Shown piece by piece: positions 21,681 through 32,700 of a stretch of 64,000 nt of DNA. The stretch's first letter is position 1, and each line of letters starts with the position of its first letter. The notes beneath the pieces are model-generated. The model was given only the letters and a program-made list of their open reading frames with translations. It had not been told where the DNA came from and made no database searches. The stretch lies in contig CM020619.1 in assembly GCA_009829735.1 (NCBI GenBank), positions 23,213,554 to 23,277,553 on the forward strand. The letters are read 5' to 3'. Origin of the DNA: Pyropia yezoensis (taxonomy: Eukaryota; Rhodophyta; Bangiophyceae; Bangiales; Bangiaceae). The position numbers and the translations under genes were made by a program.

Positions 21681-21912
21681 GGGCGGGGGGGGGGGGGAGG
21701 GACGGGGGAAACGGAGGGAGGGAGCGTGCGCGGGCGGGTGGACAAAAGTGTGTACATATTGAGCCGCGGGCGGCGTGCCCGCCCGCCCGCCCGCCTCGCG
21801 TTCCCCGCCCGGTCGTCCCGGGCGTCCCGACCCCCTGTTGTGGGCGGCGCCACCGCCACCACCCGCGCAAGTACCCCGCCGCCGCTCCCCGCCTCCCCCC
21901 CCGCCCCGGTGG

Positions 21913-21991
21913 TCACGTCGTGCCTGCCAAGAGGCGACGGCAGCGGCGGCGGGCGCGGGGGATGCCGTCGGCCGGCAGCAGTCGGGTGCCT

Positions 21992-22023
<32 letters not shown>

Positions 22024-23909
22024 ACCCCCCTGCCATCGTCCCCCCGCCATGTCGGCGGCAAGGGTGGCCACAAACGCCGCCACCGCCGCCCCGGCGGCGG
22101 CCACATCGTCATCGGCCGTCGCCTCGGCGGGGGTGTGGCTGACGCCCCCGACCGACCGCACAAACAGCATCCCCGCGGGCGCCACCGCCGCCATCACCGC
22201 GCTGTCATGGCCGGCGCCGCTGGTCAGGCGGGGCACCGCCGCCGCTGCGGCCGCCGTGGGCGCCGCCTCTGCCGCCGCCGTCGAGGGGGGGGGGACGCCC
22301 CCGTCGCGGGCGCCCGCCGCGCACACGCCGCCCCCATCACCGCCATCGTCGCCGCCGTCGCTGCCGGGCGCAACGCAGCCGCCCCCCCCCCCCCCCCCCC
22401 CCCCCCGCCCACACCGCCCGCCGGGCTGTCAGGCGTCGCGACGGCAGCGGCGCCAACGGGGACCGCCGCCGGGGCGGTCACGGCCGCCACCGCCGCCGCC
22501 AGGCGGCTCGTCACCCACGGGCTCAGCGCCACCGGCGGCGCCGCGTGCGTCGTGGTCACCCCCACCCGCACGCCCGTCGCGGCGGCGGCGGGCGCCCACG
22601 CGGCGTCCCCGGCGGCGGCCACCAGCCGCGCCAGCGTCGCGGCGGTGCCGGCCCGCACGTCGACGGTCGCGGTGACCGCCCGGGCAATGGCGTTGGCCGC
22701 CCCGCCCCGCCCGTCGGCGCCGACCGCCAGCCGCCCGACCGTCGCGACGCACCACTCGCCGGCGGCAACGGCCGCTGCCGCCGCCGCCGCCGCCGCCGCC
22801 GCCTCCTCCTCCCCATCGCCGTTGCTGCCGCCGGCGGGGGCGCCGCAGGTGGCGCCCGCCCGCTCCACCGCCCCCACCGCGGCGGCGGCGGCGGCCAGCG
22901 CGTCCCCCCGCCCCTCCCTGGGCACCATCGGCACCGTCCCCGCGTGCCCCCCCCGGCCGGTGAGGCGCACGCCCAGCCGCACCTGCCCCGCAATGGCGGT
23001 GACCACCCCCAGCGGGGTGCCCGCCCGCTCCAACGCCGGCCCCTGCTCGGCGTGCACCTCCACCCACGCCAGCACGTTATCCCACCGCGGCCGCGCGGCG
23101 GCGGCAAGGCGGGCGGCCACCCCCGCGGGCGTGCCCGCCGGTGGCAGTGGCGCCGCCGCCGCCACCCCCGCCGCGGCGGTGGCGGCGGGGGCCGGCTCCA
23201 CCCCGTCGGGGAGGGCCACCCCGTGGGCGGCGGCAAAGCCGGGCACCGCCGCCACGGCGGACGCGTTGAGGGTGCCCGCGTACGCGGCGGCGCCGGTGAG
23301 CGTCAGCCCCCCGTACGGGTGGTTGCCCTCCTCATTGTCCAGGGCAACGACCTCCAGGTCAAACGGGAGGCCGCCACCCCCCCTCCCCCCCCCCCCCCCG
23401 CCTGCCGCCGCCTCTGCCGCCACCACCTGCGCCACCGCCACGGCGGCAAGGACGCCCAGGGCGCCGTCAAAGGCCCCCCCCCCCGGCACGGTGTCGTGGT
23501 GGGAGCCCAGCAGCAGCGCCCACGCCCCCCCCCCCCCGGGGGGTGGGGGGGACCCCGCCGCCACCGCCGCCGCCACCGCCGCCGGGTCGGCGGCCAGCAC
23601 CCCCCGCACGTTGCCCGCCGCGTCGCGGGCCACCCCTTCCATCCCCGCCGCCCGCATCAGCGCCGCAACGGCGGCGGCGGCGGCGGCGCCCGCGGGCGAC
23701 AGGTACCCCCGGTCGGTGCCGCCCGTGGCGGCGGGGTCTGCCGCCGCCGCCCCCCCGGCGGGCCGGCCCCCCGCCACCGACCCCACCGCCCACAGGGCGG
23801 CAAGGCGGGCGACCAGCTGCGGGCCAAGGATGCAGTCGCGGGTCGTGCACGGGTGGGGACCCGCCGACAGGACGGCCGCGGCGGCTGCTGCGCACGCCGC
23901 GTCGTCTGG

Positions 23910-23945
<36 letters not shown>

Positions 23946-24146
23946 CGCCGCCCCCGCCCCCCCCCCCGCCCCAGTAGCGACGGTGGCAACGGCGGCGGCG
24001 GCGGCGGCGACGGCGGCAGCGGCAGCGGCGGCAGCAACGACAGCAAAGACGGTAGTGGGAATGGCGGTGGCGTGGCGACGTCGGCCGTGGCGTGGGGGGG
24101 GGGCGGGGAGGGGGGGACGCCCGGGCGGGCGACGGCCGGTAGCCAT
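21913..24146 (-). CDS. AAH: Allantoate amidohydrolase-like M20 peptidase-family enzyme
   Basis: All five di-metal ligands of the M20C family are visible: His and Asp in LLLGSHHDTVPGGGAFDG (about residue 214), Glu in VVALDNEEGNHPYGG (about 270), His in WVEVHAEQGPAL (about 364) and a last His in LTSGAGHDSAVMAAV. The dimer-domain motif GGHAGTVPMVPR is typical of allantoate and ureidoglycolate amidohydrolases. These release ammonia from purine-derived ureides, so a role in nitrogen salvage is likely. The related N-carbamoyl-amino-acid hydrolases remain possible. ATG 24146 (CAATGGC) opens a basic leader and a long Ala/Val hydrophobic stretch, consistent with a signal peptide; plant AAH is in the ER. 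The frame changes at the run at 22381-22406, just before SGAGHD, so the last His is in the second frame. Confidence 0.8.
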
Positions 24147-25055
24147 TGCTCGCCGCGCCGTCCTCTCCCCCCTTTGGATGGGGCGGAGAGGGGAGGGCGG
24201 CGCGCGCGGTGGGGTTGGGACGCTGGGGAATAGAGGAGGGGCGGTGGGGGTGGTGGGGAGGAGCAGAGGTCGGTGGGGGTGGTGGGGAGGAGCGAAAAGT
24301 GGATGCGGGTGGCCGGGAGGAGAGGAATGGGTGGAGCAGGTGGGGAGTAGTGGGGACGGGGTGGAGATGAGCGAGGGTGGATGGGGGTAGCGGCGGGGGC
24401 GAAGCTCACACGCTGATCGGTGAGAGGGAGGCGGTGAGCGGTGGGTGTCCACCCCGCGCCGGGGCGGCAGATCACCGCCGTCTGGTAAGCGTGTACTCGA
24501 TGTACATACTGTACAGTACATGTTGTACCATATACAGTAGTTGTACATACACGAATCGGTTCGGTGCAGGGTACAAACCTCGTATCTACAGTACCGTTTA
24601 AATGGGTACCGTTGGCAGCAGACGTCGAGATTGGCGGATCAAGGGTGGCGGCGCAATAGCCACGTGGCGTCAGGCCGCCCCCGGGCGCGCGCCGGGGCCT
24701 TCCCTCTTGTCCGCCTCAGCTGTCCCCCCTCTCTACTCGATGCCCCCCCACGTACAGTTCATGCACGCGTCCCCAACCGCCGCCCGCCCCCCCCACCCCC
24801 TTGCTCCGCCCCATCCCCGCGCGGGGGGCGCCGCTGCATACCCCCCCTCCCGCCCGCATCCACCCCCCCCCCCAAACTCCCGTGCACAGTCTCCCGCCGC
24901 CCCTTTTCACGGCCACGGCCACGACGCCCCCCCCCCCCCCCCCTGTCCCTCGGCGCCCAACCCTGCGAGGCGGCCAGGGGTGAGACTGCCGCCGGCCCGG
25001 CCGGCCGCTCGTCCAGCCTCCCCCTCTCCCCCCCGCCCGCCGGGGGGGTCCCGCC
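24147..25055. other. Divergent intergenic region with TGTACA cluster
   Basis: This lies between the divergently read amidohydrolase-like and glycosyltransferase genes. 24147-24420 is G-rich with GTGGGGGTGGTGGGGAGGAG repeats. 24490-24600 is an AT-richer patch dense in gtacatactgtacagtacatg-like words and is the best candidate for a shared promoter. 24780-24960 is C-rich. Confidence 0.45.
24494..24597. promoter_or_regulatory. TGTACAGTAC-rich putative promoter patch
   Basis: The words tgtacatactgtacagtac, atatacagtagttgtacat and ctacagtaccg fall within 105 nt, in the only AT-rich part of a divergent intergenic region. Similar clusters occur elsewhere in the window. Regulatory use is inferred from position and recurrence only. 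Confidence 0.4.
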
Positions 25056-27988
25056 ATGGCCCGCGGCGGTGGCGGCGGCGGCGGCGGCTGCGGTGGCGGT
25101 GGCGGTGGCGGCGGCGGTGGTGGTGCGCGGGGCCGGCCGCCCCGCGGGCGGCGCGGCTGGCGACGGCGGGCGGCGGGGGTGGCGGTGGGGGTGGCGGCGG
25201 GGGTGGCGGTGGGGGTGGTGGTGGCAGGGGCGGGGGGGGGGTGCCCGCCGAGGCGGGGGGGGGGGGGGACCCGCCGACGAGGGGGGGGGGGGTGGCAACG
25301 TCCCCGCCGCTGCCGCTGCCATTGTCGGTGTCCAGACGGGCGGCCGCCGCCGCTGCTGCTCCTACTGCTGCACCTGCTGCTCCTGCTCCTGCTGCTGCTG
25401 CTGCCACCGCCGCCGCCGCCACTGCCGCCGCCGCCACTGCTGCCGCCGCCACTGCTGCCGCCGCCGCCCCGCCCCCCACCGTGCGGGTGGCGGGGACGCG
25501 CGGCGCCCCCCCCCCCCCCCCCCGCCGGTCGCGTACGTGGTGCTCATCCCGTCGGACGCCGCCCTCCTCCCCGCGCGGGTGGTGTTTGCGTCGCTCCGGG
25601 CGGCCGACGGCCCCCCGTCGGCGGCGGTGCACCACGTGGCGCTGCCGCTGGCGGGGGTCTCCCCGGCGGGGGCCGCCGCGCTTGCCGCGGATGGGGTGAC
25701 GGTGGGGGCGGTGGCGGGCGCGTGGGATGAGCGGGGGGGGGGGGACGGCTGGGACCCGATGCTCGAGGCCCTTGCGGCGATTGCCGATGAGCCCCCGCGG
25801 GTGGTGGTGGCGGTCCCCGCGGGGGGGGGGGGGGGGGGGATGACCGTCGCCCGCGCCGTGCCGGACGCCGTCCGTGTCGGCGCCGTCGGCGACGGCGACG
25901 GCGACGGCGTCGCCGACGGCGGCAGCGGCAGCGACGGCGGCAGCGGCGGCGACGGCGGCAGCGGCAGCGGCAGCGGCAGCGACGGCAGGGGCCACGGCCT
26001 CGACGACATCCCCACCCCTCCCCGGGCGCTCCCCCAGTACAGCCGCATCGCGCTGCTCTCCCCCGACACGCTGGTCGTGGCGCCGCTGCGGGACATCTTT
26101 CGGTGCGGCCGCTTTTGCGCCACCTTTATCCGCCCCTGCTCCTTTTCGGGCGGCGTCCTCGTCACCGCCCCCGACGCGGCGCTGGCCGCCGCGCTGGCGC
26201 AGGCCGCCGCCGCCACCGCCGCCACCGCCGCCACCGCCGCCGCCGCCCCGCCCGACGGCGCGGACGGCGTGGCGGGGGCGTGCCGGCCTGGCCACACCCC
26301 CGACGGGCTCGCCCACTGGGAGTGCGTGCTGAACGAGCTGCGGGGGGCGGCGCTCCTCGACGCGCCCCTCTTTTGTGCGGCCGCCGACGGCGCCGCCGCC
26401 GCTGATGCGGGCGGCGGGGGCGGCGCCGACGCGCCGCTGCGGCGGCTGCCGCTGGGCTTCCACGCCCCCCACGCGCTCTACTACGCGCGCCTCCGGTGGG
26501 AGCTGCCGCCCACCCCCTGCGGGCCGCTGCGGGTGGTGGACTTTGGCGGGGCGGGGGCGCTCAAGCCCGCCGCCTGGTGGACCGCCGGCCTCCTCGACCT
26601 GTCGTGGACGTGGGCGGCGGTGCGGGCGGGCCTCCCCGGGGGGGGTGGGGGGGGGGGGGGCGGCGGCGGGGGGGGGGGGGGGGTGGGGGTGGGCCCGCGC
26701 CGCCGCCACCGCCGCCGCCGTGCTGGGGGGGGGGGGGGGGGGGTCGCGGGGGGGGTCGCCGCCCGCGCCGCCCGCCGCCGCCGCGCCGCCGCCGCCGGCG
26801 GGGGCGCGGGCAGCGGGGGGGTGGGTGGGGGAGGGGGTGGGGGTGGGGGTGGGGGTGGGGGAGGGGGTGGGGGGGGGAGCGGCGCCGTGCTGCCGCCGCC
26901 GCCGCCGACGCGGCGGCGGTTTCGGCTGCCGGCGGTGCGGCTGCGGCTGCCCGCGGGGTTGGGCGCCCGGCGGGCGGCGGCGTCAGCAGCGGGCTACGCC
27001 CCCGCCCCGGCGGGCGACGGCGCCGCCCGGGTGGTGGTGCGGGCCGCCGCGCCCGCGGGGGTGACCACCGCCGCTACGGTGGTTGCCGTCGACACGGTCG
27101 GCGGCGGTGGCAGCGGCGGGGGCGGGGTCGGCAGCAGCGGTGGTGGTGGTGGTGGCGGGTGTGGTGGCGGTGGCGGGGGTGGTGGCGGGGGTGGGGGGGG
27201 GGTGGGGGGGGGGCGCCGCGCTCGGTGGCGGTGGCGGCGCTTTGGCTGCAGCGGCAGCGGCAGCGGCGGCATCAGCAGCGGGGGCCTTTCCCTCTGCTGC
27301 CCCCCCCCCCGCCCCACCCTCCCTGGCGCACGGCGACGGGCGGGCGCCGATTGTGGTGGCGCTCGCCGCGGCGGGCGGGGTGTGGGTGGCGGCGACTGCC
27401 GGGGCGGTGGCGGCAACGCCCGTGACCGCCCCGCCGGCGGTGGCGGTGGCCATCTATGGGGTGGCCAAGGTGGTGCTCCTGGGGGGGGGGCTCACGGGCC
27501 TCGGCGTCGGCTACTGTGCGGGCGTCGGCGGCGGCGGCGGCGGCGGGGGTGGCGGCTGGGGTGGCGGCGGCGGCTGCACGCCGCTGGTGGTGCGGCGGCG
27601 CCCCCCCGGCGGGTGGGGGGCAGGGGGGGGGGGGGGGCGTTCCGCCCGGGACAACCCCCTGCCGGCCGGCGGGGTCCCCCCCTTCCCCCACCCCCCCCTC
27701 CCGGCGGCGGCGGCGGCGGCGGCGGTGGCGGCGGGGGCGCCGCCAAGCCTCGGCTGGGCGGTGGGGGTGACGGTCGCCGCGGCGGCGGCGGACGTGGCGC
27801 TGCCGCTGGCGGGGGTGGTGGCGATCAACGCGGCGCCGTGGGCGGGGGGCTTTGCCAAGCTGGCCGCCTTTGTGCCGCTCGCGGCGGCGTGGGCGGCCGC
27901 CGCCCTGGCGGGGGGGGGGTGCGTGTGCCTCACGTGGATGGCCTGGGGGGATGGGCAGGCCGCGGTGGCCGCCCGGCGGGACCGGTAA
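25056..27988 (+). CDS. GT8 glycosyltransferase with C-terminal membrane domain (IPUT1/PGSIP6-8-like)
   Basis: The luminal GT8 domain begins VAYVVLIPSDAALLPARVVF. It continues through YSRIALLSPDTLVVAPLRDI, FRCGRFCATFIRPCSF and SGGVLVTAPDAA, then LPLGFHAPHALYYARLRWEL and VVDFGGAGALKPAAWWTAG. The cysteine-bearing FxCGxFCAxFxxPC block and KPxxWW, followed by a multi-span hydrophobic C-terminus (27300-27970), match plant PGSIP6-8/IPUT1. That enzyme transfers glucuronic acid to inositol phosphorylceramide in the Golgi. The usual metal-binding DxD after LL is SPD here. ATG 25056 (GCCATGG) fits a signal anchor (AAAAAAVAVAVAAAVVV in the domain frame), but the two are in different frames, separated by G-runs at 25238-25292. 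Further shifts occur in G-runs near 26640-26880 and 27190-27220. The exact protein length is therefore uncertain. Confidence 0.72.
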
Positions 27989-28562
27989 GGGGGAAGGAGC
28001 GCGCGGGTAGCAATTTATGGGATGGGTGGTGGCGGGGTGGGGGGTGGCGGGGGGGGAGGGTAGGGGGGGGGGACCGTGGGATGCTGGCCACCGCCTGCGC
28101 AGACCAGCTGCTTGCTTTTGTCGGGCAGAGGTCGGGGGGCCACGCGCCAGGGTGGACGCCCAGCGCGGCGCGGCAAGCGTACCTACAGCCGCGACGTGCG
28201 GGGAAGCGTCAGCCAACGGGCGGGCGGGCGGGGGGTTGGACACGGCCAAAAAATCTATTCACATCACCCGAGACGGAGAGCCAAAAAACCAGGTCCATAG
28301 AGGGCAACGCACACGCACAAAAACAATCCCCACACCCTCCATATACACAACCGTATCCATGAGAACACAACACACATAGTCTACAACGGGCACGACACGA
28401 GCCAGTTGGGGGATCGCTGGGAAAGACGGCTGGGTGGGCGACAGAGGTGAGGAGGGGATGGGGGGGGGGGGGAAGAGAATGGGGGGGAACCAAGTCGTTC
28501 AGTGGGGGGGAGGGAAAGGGGAGTAGACGCCTAACAAGGGGGGGCCAGGTAGCTGCCCCACC
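27989..28562. other. Intergenic region between convergent genes
   Basis: This holds the G-rich 3' flank of the glycosyltransferase (G10 at 28064-28073) and, at 28250-28400, an AT-richer segment with many CACA words. 28440-28550 is again G-rich. No gene is seen. Confidence 0.45.
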
Positions 28563-29768
28563 TCAGTTGGCCTTCTCCGCCGCCTTGTCCGCCCCCTCCT
28601 TGACCGCGTCCGCCGCGTCATCGGCGCCGCCCTTGGCCTTGGACGCCGCGTCGTCCGCCTTATCCCCCGCCGCGTCCGCCACATCCCCCGCCGCGTCCTT
28701 TGCCTCCTCCGTCTTTTTCCCAGCCGCGTCCTTGGCGTCGGCCGCCTTGTCCCCCGCCGCGTCCGTCGCGTCGGCCGCCGCGTCCTTGGCGTCGGCCGCC
28801 GCGTCACCCGCCGCGTCCTTGGCGTCCGCCGCCTTGTCGCCGGCCGCGTCTGCCACATCCCCCGCCGCGTCCTTGGCGTCCGCCGCCTTATCGCCGGCAG
28901 CGTCCTTCACCTCTTCCGCCTTCTTCCCAGCAGAGTCGGCCGCGTCGCCGGCCGCGTCCTTGGCGTCCGACGCCGCGTCGCCCGCCGCGTCCTTCACCTC
29001 TTCTGCCTTTTTGCCAGCAGAGTCGGCCGCATCGCCTGCCGCGTCCTTGGCGTCCTCAGCCTTATCCCCGGCAGCGTCCTTCACCTCTTCCGCCTTCTTC
29101 CCTGCAGCGTCGGCCGCGTCGCCGGCCGCGTCCTTGGCCTCCTCAGCCTTGCTGCCTGCCGCGTCCTTCACCTCCTCTGCCTTCTTTCCAGCCGCGTCGA
29201 CCGCGTCGCCGGCCGCGTCCTTGGCCTCCTCAGCCTTGCTCCCCGCCGCGTCCTTCACCTCCTCCGCCTTCTTCCCTGCAGCGTCCGCCGCGTCACCCGC
29301 CGCGTCCTTGGCCTCCTCCGCCTTGCTCCCCGCCGCGTCCTTCACCTCCTCTGCCTTTTTCCCCGCAGAGTCGGCCACATCCCCCGCCGCGTCCTTGGCA
29401 TCCGCCCCCGCGTCGGCCGCCGCGTCCTTGGCCTCCCCCGCCTTATCCCCCGCCGCCCCCGCCAGCTCCCCCGCCTTGTCCCCCGCCGCGTTGGCCGCGT
29501 CCCCCACCGCGTCCTTGGCCTCCCCCGCCTTATTTCCCACCACCTCCGCCGCCCCCGCCAGGTTCTTGCCCGCCGCGTCGGCGGCGCCAGCGATATTCTT
29601 CCCCGCCCCGTCCGCGGCGGCCGACAGGTTCTTGCCCGCCGCGTTGGCGCCCTCCCCTACCGCGTCCTTGGCATTGGAAAAGACCGAGCCGACGCGGTCG
29701 CCCAGCTCCGCGGCGCCGTGCTGCACCGCCGCGGCAGCGTCGTTGAGGGTCTGCCCAATCTTGTCCAT
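28563..29768 (-). CDS. LEA-like 11-mer repeat protein
   Basis: This is a 401-residue, intact, intronless frame from ATG 29768 (TTTGCCATGGACAAG). It starts MDKIGQTLNDAAAAVQHGAA and is then almost wholly Ala, Asp, Lys, Glu and Gly in LEA-type units (KAEEVKDAAGS, KAEEAKDAAGD, AADAAGK). Three units make a 29-residue, 87-nt repeat that recurs exactly between about 29080 and 29345. It has no Cys or Trp and no extended hydrophobic segment. Such group-3 LEA-like proteins are disordered in water and fold to amphipathic helices on drying, protecting membranes and enzymes. This suits an intertidal alga. No clear signal peptide is seen, so a cytosolic location is likely. The coding-strand 5' flank has C-runs at 29793-29810, and a TATTTAAA box lies about 250 nt upstream. 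Confidence 0.85.
   Translation of the reverse strand: MDKIGQTLNDAAAAVQHGAAELGDRVGSVFSNAKDAVGEGANAAGKNLSAAADGAGKNIAGAADAAGKNLAGAAEVVGNKAGEAKDAVGDAANAAGDKAGELAGAAGDKAGEAKDAAADAGADAKDAAGDVADSAGKKAEEVKDAAGSKAEEAKDAAGDAADAAGKKAEEVKDAAGSKAEEAKDAAGDAVDAAGKKAEEVKDAAGSKAEEAKDAAGDAADAAGKKAEEVKDAAGDKAEDAKDAAGDAADSAGKKAEEVKDAAGDAASDAKDAAGDAADSAGKKAEEVKDAAGDKAADAKDAAGDVADAAGDKAADAKDAAGDAAADAKDAAADATDAAGDKAADAKDAAGKKTEEAKDAAGDVADAAGDKADDAASKAKGGADDAADAVKEGADKAAEKAN
28890..29370 (-). repeat. 87-nt coding tandem repeat in the LEA-like gene
   Basis: The word ttcacctc recurs at 29080, 29167, 29254 and 29341, a strict 87-nt spacing, with less regular copies to the left. Each unit encodes 29 residues made of two 11-mers and a 7-mer. 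Confidence 0.9.
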
Positions 29769-32700
29769 GGCAAACGGGTGGGTAAGGGGTGCGGGGGGGA
29801 GGGGGGGGGGTGCGGGTGTGGGAGTACGGTTACGGGGCGGGAGAGAGGGGGGATGACGAGCGAGTGGGGGTGTGCGTACGGGGCGGCGGTGGTGGTGGTG
29901 GTGGTGGTCGGGACGTTGGGGGGGGAAGGAGGGCGTGTGGGGTGGGGGCGGGTGTGCGCGTGGAATGGAACGATGCGGGCGGGCGTGGACCGAAGGCGCA
30001 TGCAAACACGGGGGTGCAGTTTAAATACCCCCACCTCCCCACCTCCCCTCTTGCAGGTTGACAGCTGTTGGGATCCAAACGCCGACGGGAGGGAGGGAGG
30101 GGGGAGGATGAGTGGGCACACTCCCCCCACCCCCCACCCCCCCCCGCACCTGGCCCCAGACCCCCTCGCGCCCTCGACGGGCACTCCTGGGGCACACCCT
30201 CCCCTCCCCCCCCTCCACAACCGGCGGCTCTGGCGCGGCAGGCGCCCGCAGGGTGTGTGCTGGTCGCCGGCTCTTGTGCCATCCGCGGCCGGCGGCGCAC
30301 GCAGCCCTCCCCCTCCCTCCCCCCCCCCCACCACCCCTTACCCAGCGAGAGAGAGAGGGGGGGGGGGTGGCGGGCGGGGGGGACGGCCCGGCACGGGCGG
30401 CAGCCTCTCGACAGCGGGTCCCCCGTCTGCGCCGCGGCGGCCGTGCGTGGGAGGGGGTGTGGGGTGGTTGACGGGGGCGGGAAGGGGGGCGGGGAGCAGC
30501 CCCCCGCCGGCGACGGCAGCCTGCCGGCCGGCTGGCCAGCCGTGCGGCAGCTCAACCGCGGGCGGGGCCGTCCCGGCCCGTCGGCCGCGCGACCTGCACC
30601 TGTGCGCACGCCCCCGTCTGCAACACAACCGATCCCGAGAGGCAGGTCACCCGCCAGGAGGGGGACGCCTGCGTCAAGGGAGAGAGAGGGGGGGGGGGGG
30701 GGGGGGGGAGGGGAAGGGGCGGCACCAAATGCCATGCCAGGTCAGTGCTGGGGCGGCGCTGGAGCGTGCGTCCCTGGCGCTGCACGTGCGGGGCGGCGGG
30801 GGGGCAGAGACCCACGGCGGGGGTGTGGCGGGGGGGAGAGGGGAGAGGAGGGGACGGGAGCTGATGACGCCTGCTTCACGGGGGGGGATGGCCAGGCCCC
30901 CCCCCCCTCGCCCGAACCCAAACCCAAAAAGGGGGGGTGCCGGGCGGGCCGTCACCCCCCTCCCCCTCCCCGTGGATACAGTACAGTACACAGTATGTAC
31001 AGTTTGGTACGCACCCCCGCCCCCCACCCCCCCACCACCACGTGCTCTGGGACGATGGACGCGGGTGTGTTTGCCCGCCGCCCCGCGCGAGGCCCCGCGT
31101 GAGCCGCGCCGGCCGGGCGAGAGGGGGGGGGGCACGCGGCGGCAGAGGGGCGGGCGGGGCGCGCTCGACGGCTGGCGGCACCGCCCCCCACCGTGCCCGC
31201 CGCCGCCCCCCGACCTTCCAGCCCCTATTTTGCACGCAACACCAACCGTCGCGAGAGTGGTTTTGCACCCACCGTGCGGGTGAGATCCGTTCCCCTCCCA
31301 CCCCCCCCCCCCCGCGCCAGCCGGAACGGGGGCGGCGGCGTGTGCCAGGCGGGATCCTCCTCTCCTCTGCTCCCCCCGCCCCCCCCCCCCAACACCCTAC
31401 ACGCCCGCGCAGCCGCGCGCTGTGCGGCCCAGGCACCGCCCCTCTTCCAGCGAGCGCACGGGCGGTGCACCGCGGCAGACTGTGGGCCGGCGCCGCACTG
31501 CCCCCCCCCCACCGCCCCCACGGGGGCTCCCCGGGGGGGCATTGCGGCGCTCCCCCACTCCCAACCCCCCCCACTTGGGTCGCCTCTGGGGGCGCGACGC
31601 TGGGCCCAGACCAGATGGTGAGGCTGGGACGGGGCGGCGCGCAGCTGCTTGCGGTCATTTGTACGGGGCGCGTCCACGACGGGGGGCCGATGTGAGAGCC
31701 GTCGCGGGCGTCTCCCACCCCCACCTCGCCCGTCTGCGGCAGGCAGACAATGGGGAAGCGCGGTGGCCCGGGCGTCGCTGGAAGGAAGCTGGTTCCCCTA
31801 CAGGACGTATGTATGTATGGCCAATCCAATTTCGCCATCCTTTTTAAAGCTACCGAAAAGATTTACTTACCTGCACAGGAGACTGTCTGTACGCGCTTCA
31901 AACCAGGCTGACAGCAGACAGCCGGCGCGGCACGTCACCCCCTCGGGCGGGATTTCGCCCGCGCCGACGGCTGAAGAGGTCCTGGTCCCGTGCGGCCATC
32001 ATCCACGCTGTGTCAGCGTCGCGTCGCGCAGAGCCCGCGGGGTCTCGTTTTTGGGGGGGCGAGCCAGCGCTGTTGGGCGGCCCGCCCGTCGAGGGGAGGC
32101 CTCACGATGTGCGCCGCCGCCGGGGAGGTCCTCTCCATGTCGGCCGACTTTGGGGGGGGGAGGCGCCGCGGCCAAGGCGCCGTAGGCGGTAAGGGTTTCT
32201 GGGCGCCACTTTGGAACGAGGGCGCCCGTGGGCACGTCTGGGTTGGCAGGGGACTCCTCCCGGCGGTAGCGCGGCAGCGGGAGTTCCCCCGGTCCGACCC
32301 CCCAAGCAACGATGCGTCGCGGGCGGGCAGACAGACGGGTGGGGGTGCGGCCCCTTGCGCCTGCTGCCGAGACAGGCCATCAGCGGGGGTGGCGGGAGGG
32401 CGTGGTGGTTCTATTCCGCAAGAACTACGACGCGGCAAACGCGCGCCGAGACACCCCGACAGGATGCCCCCCGGCCCCACGGCGGGGTGTTGCCATGACC
32501 CTGTGAGTGGGGGGGCGGCCGCCGCGGTCGGCATTGGGTGCTGTCTCGCCCATTCCTACGCTGCGGTTCCTCGTATACACGGGCGTGGAACGTCTGGTTC
32601 GTCGCCGGCGCCAATGGGCGCCCTCGTCTGTGGGGGGGGGGGGGCGGCGGGGGGGGGGGGGGGGTCGGGGGGGGGGAGGGGCAGGTCGGCGACGCCGCTG

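Noticed and set aside
22545-24233. 562-residue plus-strand frame
   Set aside because: It is antisense to the amidohydrolase-like gene, which shows all metal-ligand motifs. The plus frame has only His/Arg/Gly-rich sequence.
31861-31890. U1 snRNA-like 5' end (atttacttacctg)
   Set aside because: Only the donor-complementary stretch matches. No loop I sequence, Sm site or 3' stem follows; it reads better as a minus-strand splice donor.
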